A DNA stretch of 11,694 bases, taken from assembly GCA_963925015.1 (NCBI GenBank), contig CAWUTX010000053.1:1-11694 (forward strand), read 5' to 3'. A program made the translations under genes and the position numbers. Within the stretch, counting starts at the first letter, position 1. Every line of letters starts with the position of its first letter. The notes under the pieces were generated by a model, which had not been told where the DNA came from, did no database searches, and saw nothing but the letters and a program-made list of their open reading frames with translations. Origin of the DNA: JAQBXX01 sp963925015 (GTDB lineage: Bacteria > Pseudomonadota > Gammaproteobacteria > SURF-13). Below are positions 1 through 6,577 of the stretch, one piece after another.

Positions 1-1380
1 CTTGGTGGTGTTGCCGACGGCGTCGAGCGGATCGGTGATATTGCGCACCTCTTCCGGCATACCCGCCATTTGCGCGATGCCGCCCGCGTTGTCGGTGATC
101 GGGCCATAGGCGTCGAGTGCCACGATGATGCCCGCCATCGACAGCATGGAGGTGGCCGCCACCGCGATGCCGTACAGCTCGGCGAACTGATAGGCAGCCC
201 ATATCCCCAGGCAGATTGAGAGCACCGGCAGCGCGGTGGACTTCATGGAGATCGCCAGGCCTGCGATGATGTTGGTCGCGTGCCCGGTGGCGGAGGCCTC
301 GGCGACGTACTTCACCGGGCCATATTCGGTCGCGGTGTAGTACTCGGTGATGACGACGAGCGCCGCAGTCACTAACAGGCCAACGATGGCGGCGCCGTAG
401 AGGTTAAGCACGCTGTAGCTGCCGTTATCGGCCATTAGCCACTGCGTCACCGGATAAAAGGCGATGGCAGACAGCACGGCGGCGACGATCAGCCCACGAT
501 AGAGCGCGTTCATGATTTTGCCGCCTTCGCGCGCGTTCACGAAGAAGGTGCCGATGATGGAGGCGATGATGGAAACCGCGCCCATCACCAGGGGATACAG
601 CACGGCATTGGAGCCTGCCTCACCGGTGAACAGCAGGCCGCCCAGCAGCATGGTGGCGATGATGGTTACCGCGTAGGTCTCGAACAGGTCGGCGGCCATA
701 CCGGCGCAGTCGCCCACGTTGTCGCCCACGTTGTCGGCGATCACGGCCGGGTTGCGGGGGTCATCTTCGGGAATACCGGCCTCGAGCTTGCCCACGAGGT
801 CGGCACCCACGTCCGCGCCCTTGGTGAAGATGCCGCCGCCGAGGCGTGCGAAGATGGAGATCAACGAGCCGCCGAAGGCGAGACCCACGAGCGGTGCGAG
901 GCTCACCGCTTCACCTGCGGGCGTCATCGATTGCAGGACGGCGTAATAACCTGCCACGCCGAGCAGGCCGAAGCCGACCACGAACATGCCAGTGATCGCG
1001 CCGCCGCGGAAGGCGACCTGTAATGCGGCATTGAGGCCGCTGCGTGCCGCCTCGGCCGTGCGCACGTTGGCACGCACCGAGATGATCATGCCGGCGTAAC
1101 CCGCAAGACCGGACAGGATGGCGCCGATGGCAAAGCCGATAGCGCTCTTCCACCCCAATCCCGGCACGAAGCCGATGATTAAGAATAACGCCACGCCGAC
1201 GAGGGCGATGGCGCTGTACTGACGGTTGAGGTAGGCCATGGCGCCTTCCTGGATGGCGGCGGCGATCTCGCGCATGCGGTCGTTGCCGTCGGACTGCGCC
1301 AAGATCCATCGCATCGACCAAACGCCGTAGGCGATGGCGGCGAATGCGCACGCGATACTGATGACAATTGCTGCTGACAT
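1..1380 (-). CDS. hppA: Membrane-bound proton-pumping pyrophosphatase, 3' end outside window
   Basis: Integral membrane pump that couples PPi hydrolysis to ion export. The 460 codons present read without a stop from ATG (1378-1380) to the window edge; family members are about 670-700 residues, so roughly the last third is missing. Many hydrophobic segments are visible. The PPi/Mg-binding signature is clear: KGADVGADLVGKLE at residues 187-200, then DNVGDNVGDCAGMAADLFETY at about 216-236. The last visible residues are GNTTK. In this family a Lys after GNTT marks the K+-independent, H+-pumping subfamily, and Ala marks the K+-dependent one, so K+-independent H+ pumping is inferred. An AGGGAG Shine-Dalgarno (1389-1394) sits 8 bases before the ATG. 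It lies 78 bases downstream of pfp on the same strand with no clear terminator between them, so co-transcription is likely. Confidence 0.95.
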   Translation of the reverse strand, partial: MSAAIVISIACAFAAIAYGVWSMRWILAQSDGNDRMREIAAAIQEGAMAYLNRQYSAIALVGVALFLIIGFVPGLGWKSAIGFAIGAILSGLAGYAGMIISVRANVRTAEAARSGLNAALQVAFRGGAITGMFVVGFGLLGVAGYYAVLQSMTPAGEAVSLAPLVGLAFGGSLISIFARLGGGIFTKGADVGADLVGKLEAGIPEDDPRNPAVIADNVGDNVGDCAGMAADLFETYAVTIIATMLLGGLLFTGEAGSNAVLYPLVMGAVSIIASIIGTFFVNAREGGKIMNALYRGLIVAAVLSAIAFYPVTQWLMADNGSYSVLNLYGAAIVGLLVTAALVVITEYYTATEYGPVKYVAEASATGHATNIIAGLAISMKSTALPVLSICLGIWAAYQFAELYGIAVAATSMLSMAGIIVALDAYGPITDNAGGIAQMAGMPEEVRNITDPLDAVGNTTK

Positions 1381-1458
1381 TAGACTTTCTCCCTAGGTTG
1401 AATAGTTGTCAACACAGTTACCGATCCGTCGGACGAGATGAGACTCCTTATAGTACGG

Positions 1459-2724
1459 TTATGTTTTCATTTGAAACGGTTTAAGCTTTTTGGGCACGGC
1501 TGCGTTCTTGAGGCGCACATACTGCGGCAGACCGTTTTTGTACGGCGGGTAGTCTTCGCCAGAGATGAGCGGCTCCAGATAAACGCGGCACTTGTCGGTG
1601 ATGCCGAAGCCGTCCGGGCTGATGAAGTTTTTGGGCATCATCTTTTCCACGTTCGCTACCTTAGCCAGCTTCGCCATGCCGACCTTCCATTTATACGGCT
1701 TACTGGAGACGCGCTCCACGGTGGGCATCACCGCGTTGTGGCCTTTCAGGGCGAACTCCACCGCTGCCTTGCCCATGGCATAGGCCTGCGCGACATCGGT
1801 CTTGGAGGCGATGTGACGCGCGGCGCGCTGGAGATAGTCCGCCACCGCCCAGTGATACTTGAGCCCCAGACCTTCTTTAATGATGTTGGCCACCACCGGC
1901 GCTACGCCGCCCAGTTGCGCATGGCCGAAGGCATCGCGCAGACCCTGGTCGGAGAGAAAGTTGCCGTCCGCGCCCTTTACGCCTTCCGAGACCACCACCG
2001 AGCAGTAGCCAAACTTCTTTACCAGGCTATCCACCCTGGCGAGGAACCTCGCCTGGTTGAAGGCGACTTCCGGAAACAGGATGACGATGGGTATCTCGCA
2101 GTCCTTACTCGATGCGAGCCCGCCTGCCGCAGCAATCCAGCCCGCGTGACGGCCCATCACCTCGACCACGAACACCTTGGTCGAGGTCTTGCACATGGAG
2201 GCCACATCGAAGCTCGCCTCGCGCGTGGAGATGGCGATGTACTTGGCCACCGAGCCAAAGCCCGGGCAGGTGTCGGTGATGGGCAGGTCGTTGTCCACCG
2301 TCTTGGGCACGTGGATGGCCTGCAGCGGATAGCCCAGTTTTTCGGAAAGTTGCGAGACCTTGAGGCAGGTGTCGGCGGAGTCGCCGCCGCCGTTATAAAA
2401 GAAGTAGCCGATGTTGTGCGCCTTGAACACTTCAATCAGGCGTTCGTATTCGGCCTGGCCCTGCTCCAGCGGCTTGAGCTTGAAGCGGCAGGAGCCGAAG
2501 GCACCGGCGGGGGTGTGGCCCAGCGCCGCGATGGCCTTGGCGGATTCCTTGCTGGTGTCGATCAGGTCTTCGGTGAGCGCGCCGATGATGCCGTTGCGTC
2601 CCGCATACACCTTGCCGATCTTGTCCTTGTGCTTGCGCGCGGTTTCCAGCACTCCGCAGGCGGAGGCGTTGATCACCGCAGTGACTCCGCCCGACTGGGC
2701 GTAAAAGGCGTTCTTCTTGGGCAT
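1459..2724 (-). CDS. pfp: Pyrophosphate-dependent 6-phosphofructokinase
   Basis: Cytoplasmic enzyme that reversibly phosphorylates fructose-6-phosphate to fructose-1,6-bisphosphate using PPi, serving glycolysis, gluconeogenesis and, in autotrophs, Calvin-cycle steps. It has 421 residues, a normal length. The N-terminal QSGGVTAVINA (10-20) is the donor-binding start of the PFK fold. NGGGDS (111-116) has Asp where ATP-PFKs have Gly, and PKTVDND (140-146) has Lys141 where ATP-PFKs have Gly. Both features are marks of PPi specificity; Asp144 is the predicted catalytic base. MGRHAGW (190-196) is the sugar-phosphate loop. The ATG at 2722-2724 follows a GAGG-type Shine-Dalgarno at a short spacing. 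hppA follows on the same strand; a pfp-hppA transcription unit is known in Methylococcus and similar gene pairs occur in sulfur-oxidising symbionts. Confidence in the family is high. Confidence 0.95.
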   Translation of the reverse strand: MPKKNAFYAQSGGVTAVINASACGVLETARKHKDKIGKVYAGRNGIIGALTEDLIDTSKESAKAIAALGHTPAGAFGSCRFKLKPLEQGQAEYERLIEVFKAHNIGYFFYNGGGDSADTCLKVSQLSEKLGYPLQAIHVPKTVDNDLPITDTCPGFGSVAKYIAISTREASFDVASMCKTSTKVFVVEVMGRHAGWIAAAGGLASSKDCEIPIVILFPEVAFNQARFLARVDSLVKKFGYCSVVVSEGVKGADGNFLSDQGLRDAFGHAQLGGVAPVVANIIKEGLGLKYHWAVADYLQRAARHIASKTDVAQAYAMGKAAVEFALKGHNAVMPTVERVSSKPYKWKVGMAKLAKVANVEKMMPKNFISPDGFGITDKCRVYLEPLISGEDYPPYKNGLPQYVRLKNAAVPKKLKPFQMKT

Positions 2725-2758
2725 GCTTCCTCGCGTGTGCTTGAGTAGACTGCGCCAG

Positions 2759-2786
2759 AGTGTAACGCATCACACATGTTGGGCAA
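2759..2786 (-). promoter_or_regulatory. Candidate sigma70 promoter for pfp-hppA
   Basis: On the minus strand TTGCCC (2781-2786) is followed after 16 bases by TACACT (2759-2764). Each box matches the consensus at four of six positions. It lies about 35-60 bases ahead of the pfp ATG. No other good pair was seen in the 302-base intergenic region 2725-3026 on this strand. Inference only. Confidence 0.3.
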
Positions 2787-2903
2787 AGAGGCTCCGCCAA
2801 AAACATGGGTGCCTGACGGAGGTGTGCTGCCGGACGAATTTTCAGACTGCCATGTCATGCGCTGCGAGCCTGAGCACGGGCGCCAACTTTTTCATCCGGT
2901 ACA

Positions 2904-2932
2904 TTGACTTGGATGCAGGCTGAGGGTAGTTT
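2904..2932 (+). promoter_or_regulatory. Candidate sigma70 promoter for adk
   Basis: TTGACT (2904-2909, five of six to consensus) is followed by a 17-base spacer and TAGTTT (2927-2932, three of six). It lies about 95 bases before the adk ATG. If real, the open frame upstream of that ATG is leader and not coding. The rest of 2725-3026 holds no gene that I can support. Confidence 0.35.
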
Positions 2933-3026
2933 AGCGAATGCCGAAACTCATCGTCACCCAAAGGCGGCGTATAAGCATGGTGGAAAAGAGAAACAACCGA
3001 CACCAAAACAAGAGCGAGGAAGGCCT

Positions 3027-4211
3027 ATGAGAATAGTTCTATTAGGAGCACCCGGCTCGGGTAAAGGCACCCAGGCCAAGCTGCTGGTGCAGAAATACAA
3101 AGCCCCCCAAATCTCAACCGGCGATCTGCTGCGTGCCGCAGTCGCTGCCGGCAGCCCGCTCGGCAAGCAGGCGCGTGCGGCGATGGAGGCCGGCCAACTG
3201 GTCTCGGACGACATCGTGCTCGGCATGATCGCCGAACGGATCAACAACCCCGATGCTCACCAAGGTTTCATCCTGGACGGGTTCCCGCGCAATATCCCCC
3301 AAGCCGAGGCGCTCGACTCCATGCTCGCGCGGCTTGATCACCCGTTGCAGTTTGCGCTGCTCATCGAAGTGGACTTCGACATCCTCATGCAGCGTCTCAC
3401 CGGACGCCGCACCTGCGAGTTGTGCGGCGAGACCTACAACGTCTACACCTCGCCCTCAAGGCTCGATGACAAGTGCGACAAGTGCGGCGGCAACTTGCAT
3501 CACCGCGCCGACGATAACGAAGAGACCATCGGCAGCCGCTTGCGCGTCTACGATGCGCAGACCGCGCCGCTCATCGCGTACTATCGTAATCAGGGCAAGC
3601 TGCGCACGGTGCAAGGTGTGGGCGAGATCAAGGACATCTTCACCGCGATCGGCAAGACACTCGACGATGCACAGGCGCAAGCCAGCAGAAATATCGCGTC
3701 GGCAGGAAAAGTCGTGGCGCAAATAACTGAAAATAAACTCTTGCCTAAACAGAATGATGCGAGCAGAATGCCCGCAGCATGGAAGGGTGAGACGAAAGTA
3801 TCAGTGGTCATCAAGCCTGTGGCACTCGTGAAGAAGGAGGCGAGCGCAAAGGCGGCACCGAAAAAAGTGAAGGTGAAGAAGAAGACGGCGGCGAAGAAGG
3901 CCGCGAAAAAATCTGGTGTGAAGAAGTCCACTACAAGGAAAGCGGCTCTCAAGAAAAAGCCCTCCCGGACGATAACACCGAAGCAGGCAGTAAGAAAGAA
4001 GGCAGCTCCAAAGAAGGTAGTACCGAAGAAGGCAGTACCAAAACGAGCAACTGCAATCAAGGCAACACCAAAAAAGGAGATATCCATGAAGAAAGCAACA
4101 AAGAAACCGGCTGCAAAGAAGGTTGCGACAAAGAAGGTAGTGAAGAAGGTTGTGAAAAAGGCCGCAGCAAAGAAGCCTGCCAAGAAAAAGGCCGCCGCAA
4201 AAAAGAAGTAG
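3027..4211 (+). CDS. adk: Adenylate kinase with histone-H1-like lysine-rich C-terminal tail
   Basis: Cytoplasmic phosphotransferase (AMP + ATP to 2 ADP). Start chosen at ATG 3027 because GAGGA (3016-3020) sits 6 bases before it and the protein then begins MRIVLLGAPGSGKGT, the family N-terminus with the P-loop at 7-15. Also seen: ISTGDLLR (29-36), LDGFPRN (83-89) and the LID. The LID has four cysteines, Cys130/133 and Cys150/153, a zinc-type LID unlike that of E. coli Adk. The kinase ends near residue 215. It continues in frame through a linker into about 130 residues (roughly 263-394) with some 51 Lys, much Ala/Pro/Val/Thr and only two Glu, in PKKA, AAKK and VVKK repeats. Total 394 residues against about 215 for a plain Adk. 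The tail resembles H1/AlgP-like DNA-binding tails; its function here is unknown. A fusion or a misplaced gene boundary are both possible. Confidence 0.93.
   Translation: MRIVLLGAPGSGKGTQAKLLVQKYKAPQISTGDLLRAAVAAGSPLGKQARAAMEAGQLVSDDIVLGMIAERINNPDAHQGFILDGFPRNIPQAEALDSMLARLDHPLQFALLIEVDFDILMQRLTGRRTCELCGETYNVYTSPSRLDDKCDKCGGNLHHRADDNEETIGSRLRVYDAQTAPLIAYYRNQGKLRTVQGVGEIKDIFTAIGKTLDDAQAQASRNIASAGKVVAQITENKLLPKQNDASRMPAAWKGETKVSVVIKPVALVKKEASAKAAPKKVKVKKKTAAKKAAKKSGVKKSTTRKAALKKKPSRTITPKQAVRKKAAPKKVVPKKAVPKRATAIKATPKKEISMKKATKKPAAKKVATKKVVKKVVKKAAAKKPAKKKAAAKKK
3840..4208 (+). repeat. Low-complexity lysine-codon repeat tract within adk
   Basis: A purine-rich run dominated by AAG/AAA codons separated by GCA, GTA, CCG or ACC. 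Short units such as CCGAAGAAGGCAGTA recur around 3960-4060 and AAGAAGGTTGTGAA-type units around 4130-4160. Base composition is far richer in A than the flanking genes. Slippage or recombination between units could change the tail length. On the reverse strand it gives a spurious phenylalanine-rich frame. Confidence 0.75.
4074..4088 (+). promoter_or_regulatory. Strong internal ribosome-binding site and in-frame ATG inside adk tail
   Basis: AAGGAG (4074-4079), a 6-base spacer and ATG (4086-4088) lie in the adk reading frame at codon 354. Translation from here would give a separate 41-residue basic peptide beginning MKKATKKPAAKK and ending at the adk stop. The Shine-Dalgarno is at least as good as that of adk itself. 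It could be chance in a purine-rich tract, because lysine codons often create GGAG-like strings. Confidence 0.45.
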
Positions 4212-4222
4212 TCCTGCCTGTC

Positions 4223-4252
4223 AGGGGGTGGCAGGTCCACCCCCTTGCTTTT
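4223..4252 (+). terminator. Intrinsic terminator after adk
   Basis: AGGGGGTGG (4223-4231) pairs perfectly with CCACCCCCT (4237-4245) around a 5-base loop. An interrupted T-rich tail (TTGCTTTT) follows. It starts 12 bases after the adk stop and separates adk from obgE. The remaining ~90 bases to obgE hold a small GGCGC/GCGCC hairpin (4302-4315) and presumably the obgE promoter, for which I see no convincing boxes. Confidence 0.7.
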
Positions 4253-4341
4253 GGTTGTATCCCCTGACACATAGCTTTATGCTCCCAATCAGTCGGGGCG
4301 AGGCGCCTGTGCGCCCGGCGCTGTAATAACGATGGTTCTCT

Positions 4342-5361
4342 ATGAAGTTTACTGACGAAGCCTACATACACGTCGAAGGCGGCGCCGGCGGCAAGGGCTG
4401 CGTGGGCTTTCGCCGGGAAAAATTCATCCCCTTGGGCGGCCCCAATGGCGGCGACGGCGGCGACGGCGGCAGCGTCTATCTAGTAGCCACCCCCGCCCTC
4501 AATACCCTGGTCGATTTCCGCTACAAACGCATCTTCAACGCCGAACGCGGCCAGGGCGGCATGGGCAGCGACTGCACCGGCAAGGGCGGCGATGACCTGT
4601 TAATACCAGTGCCGGTCGGAACCGTGGTGCGCGATGCAGACACCGATGAGGTGATTGGCGACCTGGTGGCGCCGGAGCAAAAACTGCGCGTGGCGCAGGG
4701 CGGGTTTCATGGCCTCGGTAACGCGCGCTTCAAGAGCAGCACCAACCGTGCGCCGCGCCAGTTTACGCCGGGCACACCGGGTGAGGTGCGCAACCTGCGT
4801 CTGGAGCTGAAGCTGCTGGCGGATGTCGGTCTGCTGGGTTTGCCCAACGCGGGCAAATCCACCCTGATCCGCGCGGTGTCCGCCGCGCGGCCCAAGGTGG
4901 CGAACTATCCTTTTACAACGTTGCACCCGCATCTCGGTGTGGTGAGCATCGAACCTCACCGTAGCTTTGTGATGGCCGACATCCCCGGCGTAATCGAGGG
5001 TGCGGCGGAGGGCGCGGGGCTGGGTTTGCAGTTCCTGCGTCACCTGGCGCGCACACACCTCCTGCTGCACGTGGTGGATGCCGCGCCGTTGAACCCCGAT
5101 GACGATCCGGTGCAGGCCGTGCGCACCATTGAGCAGGAGCTGGAGAAATTCAGCCCGGAGTTGGCCGCGCGCGAACGCTGGCTGGTGCTCAACAAAATGG
5201 ACATGCTGCCGGCCGAGGAGCGCGAGAAGCGCAGGCGCGAGATCGTCAAGCGCCTGAAGTGGCGTGGCCCGGTGTACGCGATTTCCGCCATCAATGGCGA
5301 AGGTTGCCGCGCATTAATGCTGGCGATCATGGAGCATATTGAGAAAAACAGTAGCAAGTAA
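4342..5361 (+). CDS. obgE: Obg-family GTPase
   Basis: Ribosome-associated essential GTPase of the Obg/CgtA family, linked to 50S maturation and stress responses. 339 residues. The N-terminal Obg domain (about 1-158) shows the glycine-rich GGAGGKGCVGFRREKF (13-28) and GGPNGGDGGDGG (32-43) stretches. The G domain has G1 GLPNAGKST (166-174), switch I Thr-Thr in YPFTTLHP (189-196), G3 DIPG (213-216), G4 NKMD (284-287) and G5 SAI (315-317). It lacks the long acidic C-terminal extension that makes the E. coli protein about 390 residues. MKFTDEA is the usual family N-terminus; only a weak Shine-Dalgarno is visible before it. It precedes proB, a common gammaproteobacterial order, but rplU-rpmA, the usual upstream partners, are replaced here by adk. 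Confidence 0.97.
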   Translation: MKFTDEAYIHVEGGAGGKGCVGFRREKFIPLGGPNGGDGGDGGSVYLVATPALNTLVDFRYKRIFNAERGQGGMGSDCTGKGGDDLLIPVPVGTVVRDADTDEVIGDLVAPEQKLRVAQGGFHGLGNARFKSSTNRAPRQFTPGTPGEVRNLRLELKLLADVGLLGLPNAGKSTLIRAVSAARPKVANYPFTTLHPHLGVVSIEPHRSFVMADIPGVIEGAAEGAGLGLQFLRHLARTHLLLHVVDAAPLNPDDDPVQAVRTIEQELEKFSPELAARERWLVLNKMDMLPAEEREKRRREIVKRLKWRGPVYAISAINGEGCRALMLAIMEHIEKNSSK

Positions 5362-5429
5362 TCAAGTATCAAGTGGCAAGTAAGAGGCATGATTTTCCTT
5401 GCAACTTGATACTTGCTACTTGAAACTTG
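5355..5429 (+). repeat. Heptad-repeat hairpin between obgE and proB
   Basis: Four CAAGT units (5355-5384) face several ACTTG units at about 7-base spacing (5404-5429). Arms 5363-5380 and 5398-5415 pair over 18 positions, with one G-T, around a 17-base loop. A further six pairs (5355-5360 with 5417-5422) follow a small internal loop. The left arm begins inside the obgE stop region and the right side runs into the proB leader. There is no T-tract directly after the stem, so it is not a classical terminator. It may be an intergenic repeat element or an attenuator/processing structure. Confidence 0.75.
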
Positions 5430-5435
5430 TGTTTA

Positions 5436-6560
5436 ATGAGCAAACGCCAACAACTTTCACAATCACGCCGCTGGGTCGTCAAGATCGGCAGCGCGCTCCT
5501 CACTAACGACGGGCGTGGCCTTGATCTTGTCGGCATCAGCGCTTGGGTGGAGCAGATAGTCGCGCTCAGGCAGAGCGGCGTGGAGATGGTGCTGGTGTCG
5601 TCCGGCGCAGTGGCCGAGGGCATGAAGCGCCTGGGCTGGGTGCAGCGTCCGACCGCGCTGCACGAGTTGCAGGCCGCCGCAGCGGTGGGGCAGATGGGCT
5701 TGGTGCAGGCCTACGAGTCCTGCTTTCAGCGCCACGGGATGCACACCGCGCAAATCCTGCTCACGCATGACGACCTCTCCAACCGCAAGCGCTATCTGAA
5801 TGCGCGCAGCACCCTGCACACCCTGCTCAAGCTCGGTGCGGTGCCGGTGGTGAATGAGAACGATACGGTGGCGACGGAGGAAATCCGCCTCGGCGACAAT
5901 GACACGCTGGCCGCGCTGGTGACCAATCTCATTGAGGCCGAACTGCTGGTGATACTCACCGACCAGTCCGGCATGTATGACGCCGATCCGCGCACGAACC
6001 CCAAGGCCGCACTGTTGCATGAGTGGCGCGCGGGCGACGCTCAACTGGAATCCATGGCGGGCGGCGGCTCGGGCGCGCTCGGGCGCGGGGGCATGCTGAC
6101 CAAGGTGCGCGCCGCTGCGCAGGCGGGGCGTTCCGGCGCCTCGACCATCATCGCGCCGGGGCGCGAGGCAGAGGTGCTGTTGCGCATCGCCCAGGGCGAG
6201 GAAATCGGCACGCTGCTCTATTCCAATGAAGAACCGGTGGCGGCGCGCAAACAATGGCTGGCCGGACAGTTACAATTGCGCGGACGCCTCACGCTGGACG
6301 CGGGCGCGGCGAAGGTCTTGCGCGAGGCGGGCAAGAGCCTGCTGCCGGTGGGTGTGATCGCGGTGGAGGGCGAGTTTGCGCGCGGCGAAGCAGTGGCGTG
6401 CGTGGAGGCCGACGGTAAAGAGATCGCTCGCGGACTGGTGAACTACAGTGCCGACGAGACGCGCAAGATCATGCGCCAGCCCAGCGACAAGATTGAAGAG
6501 CTATTGGGTTATGTGGACGAACCGGAGTTGATACACCGGGATAACTTGGTATTGGTTTAA
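5436..6560 (+). CDS. proB: Glutamate 5-kinase
   Basis: First step of proline synthesis: ATP-dependent phosphorylation of glutamate to gamma-glutamyl phosphate, in the cytoplasm. 374 residues, normal length. An N-terminal amino-acid-kinase domain starts with WVVKIGSALLT (13-23) and contains VLVSSGAVAEG (52-62), the ENDTV loop (141-145), GDNDTLAA (153-160) and GRGGMLTKV (216-224). A C-terminal PUA domain spans about residues 279-360. ATG 5436 was chosen over the in-frame TTG at 5427 because the protein then begins MSKRQQ close to the kinase domain. Neither start has a good Shine-Dalgarno, and the leader is part of the heptad-repeat hairpin, so translation may be coupled to obgE or modulated by the structure. 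proA is not in the window. The downstream neighbour is convergent. Confidence 0.97.
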   Translation: MSKRQQLSQSRRWVVKIGSALLTNDGRGLDLVGISAWVEQIVALRQSGVEMVLVSSGAVAEGMKRLGWVQRPTALHELQAAAAVGQMGLVQAYESCFQRHGMHTAQILLTHDDLSNRKRYLNARSTLHTLLKLGAVPVVNENDTVATEEIRLGDNDTLAALVTNLIEAELLVILTDQSGMYDADPRTNPKAALLHEWRAGDAQLESMAGGGSGALGRGGMLTKVRAAAQAGRSGASTIIAPGREAEVLLRIAQGEEIGTLLYSNEEPVAARKQWLAGQLQLRGRLTLDAGAAKVLREAGKSLLPVGVIAVEGEFARGEAVACVEADGKEIARGLVNYSADETRKIMRQPSDKIEELLGYVDEPELIHRDNLVLV

Positions 6561-6563
6561 GAC

Positions 6564-6577
6564 AGTGGCTAGCCACT
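6564..6577. repeat. Perfect 14-base palindrome between convergent proB and higA
   Basis: AGTGGCTAGCCACT is its own reverse complement. It starts 3 bases after the proB stop and contains the higA stop codon. Continuing rightward, GCCACTA, GCCGCTC and GACACTG succeed each other at 7-base spacing, echoing in pattern (not sequence) the heptad repeats in front of proB. It has no T-tract, so terminator function is uncertain. Confidence 0.55.

Noticed and set aside
1438..2748. Plus-strand open frame of 436 codons opposite pfp
   Set aside because: Long antisense frames are expected opposite GC-rich genes with strong third-position bias. The product is His/Arg/Val-rich with no recognisable domain, while the opposite strand has all PFP motifs.
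2904..3026. Upstream extension of adk from TTG at 2904
   Set aside because: The added 41 residues resemble no Adk N-terminus. A Shine-Dalgarno precedes ATG 3027, and the TTG forms part of a likely -35 box.
3590..4270. Minus-strand open frame of 226 codons, rich in Phe and Ala
   Set aside because: It is the antisense image of AAG/AAA/GCA lysine-alanine codons in the adk tail. It has no credible start signal and no family features, and the sense strand codes a clear Adk.
5355..5429. CAAGT/ACTTG array considered as a CRISPR-like array
   Set aside because: Units are only 5-7 bases with no spacers of regular length and no cas genes; the structure is a heptad-repeat hairpin.
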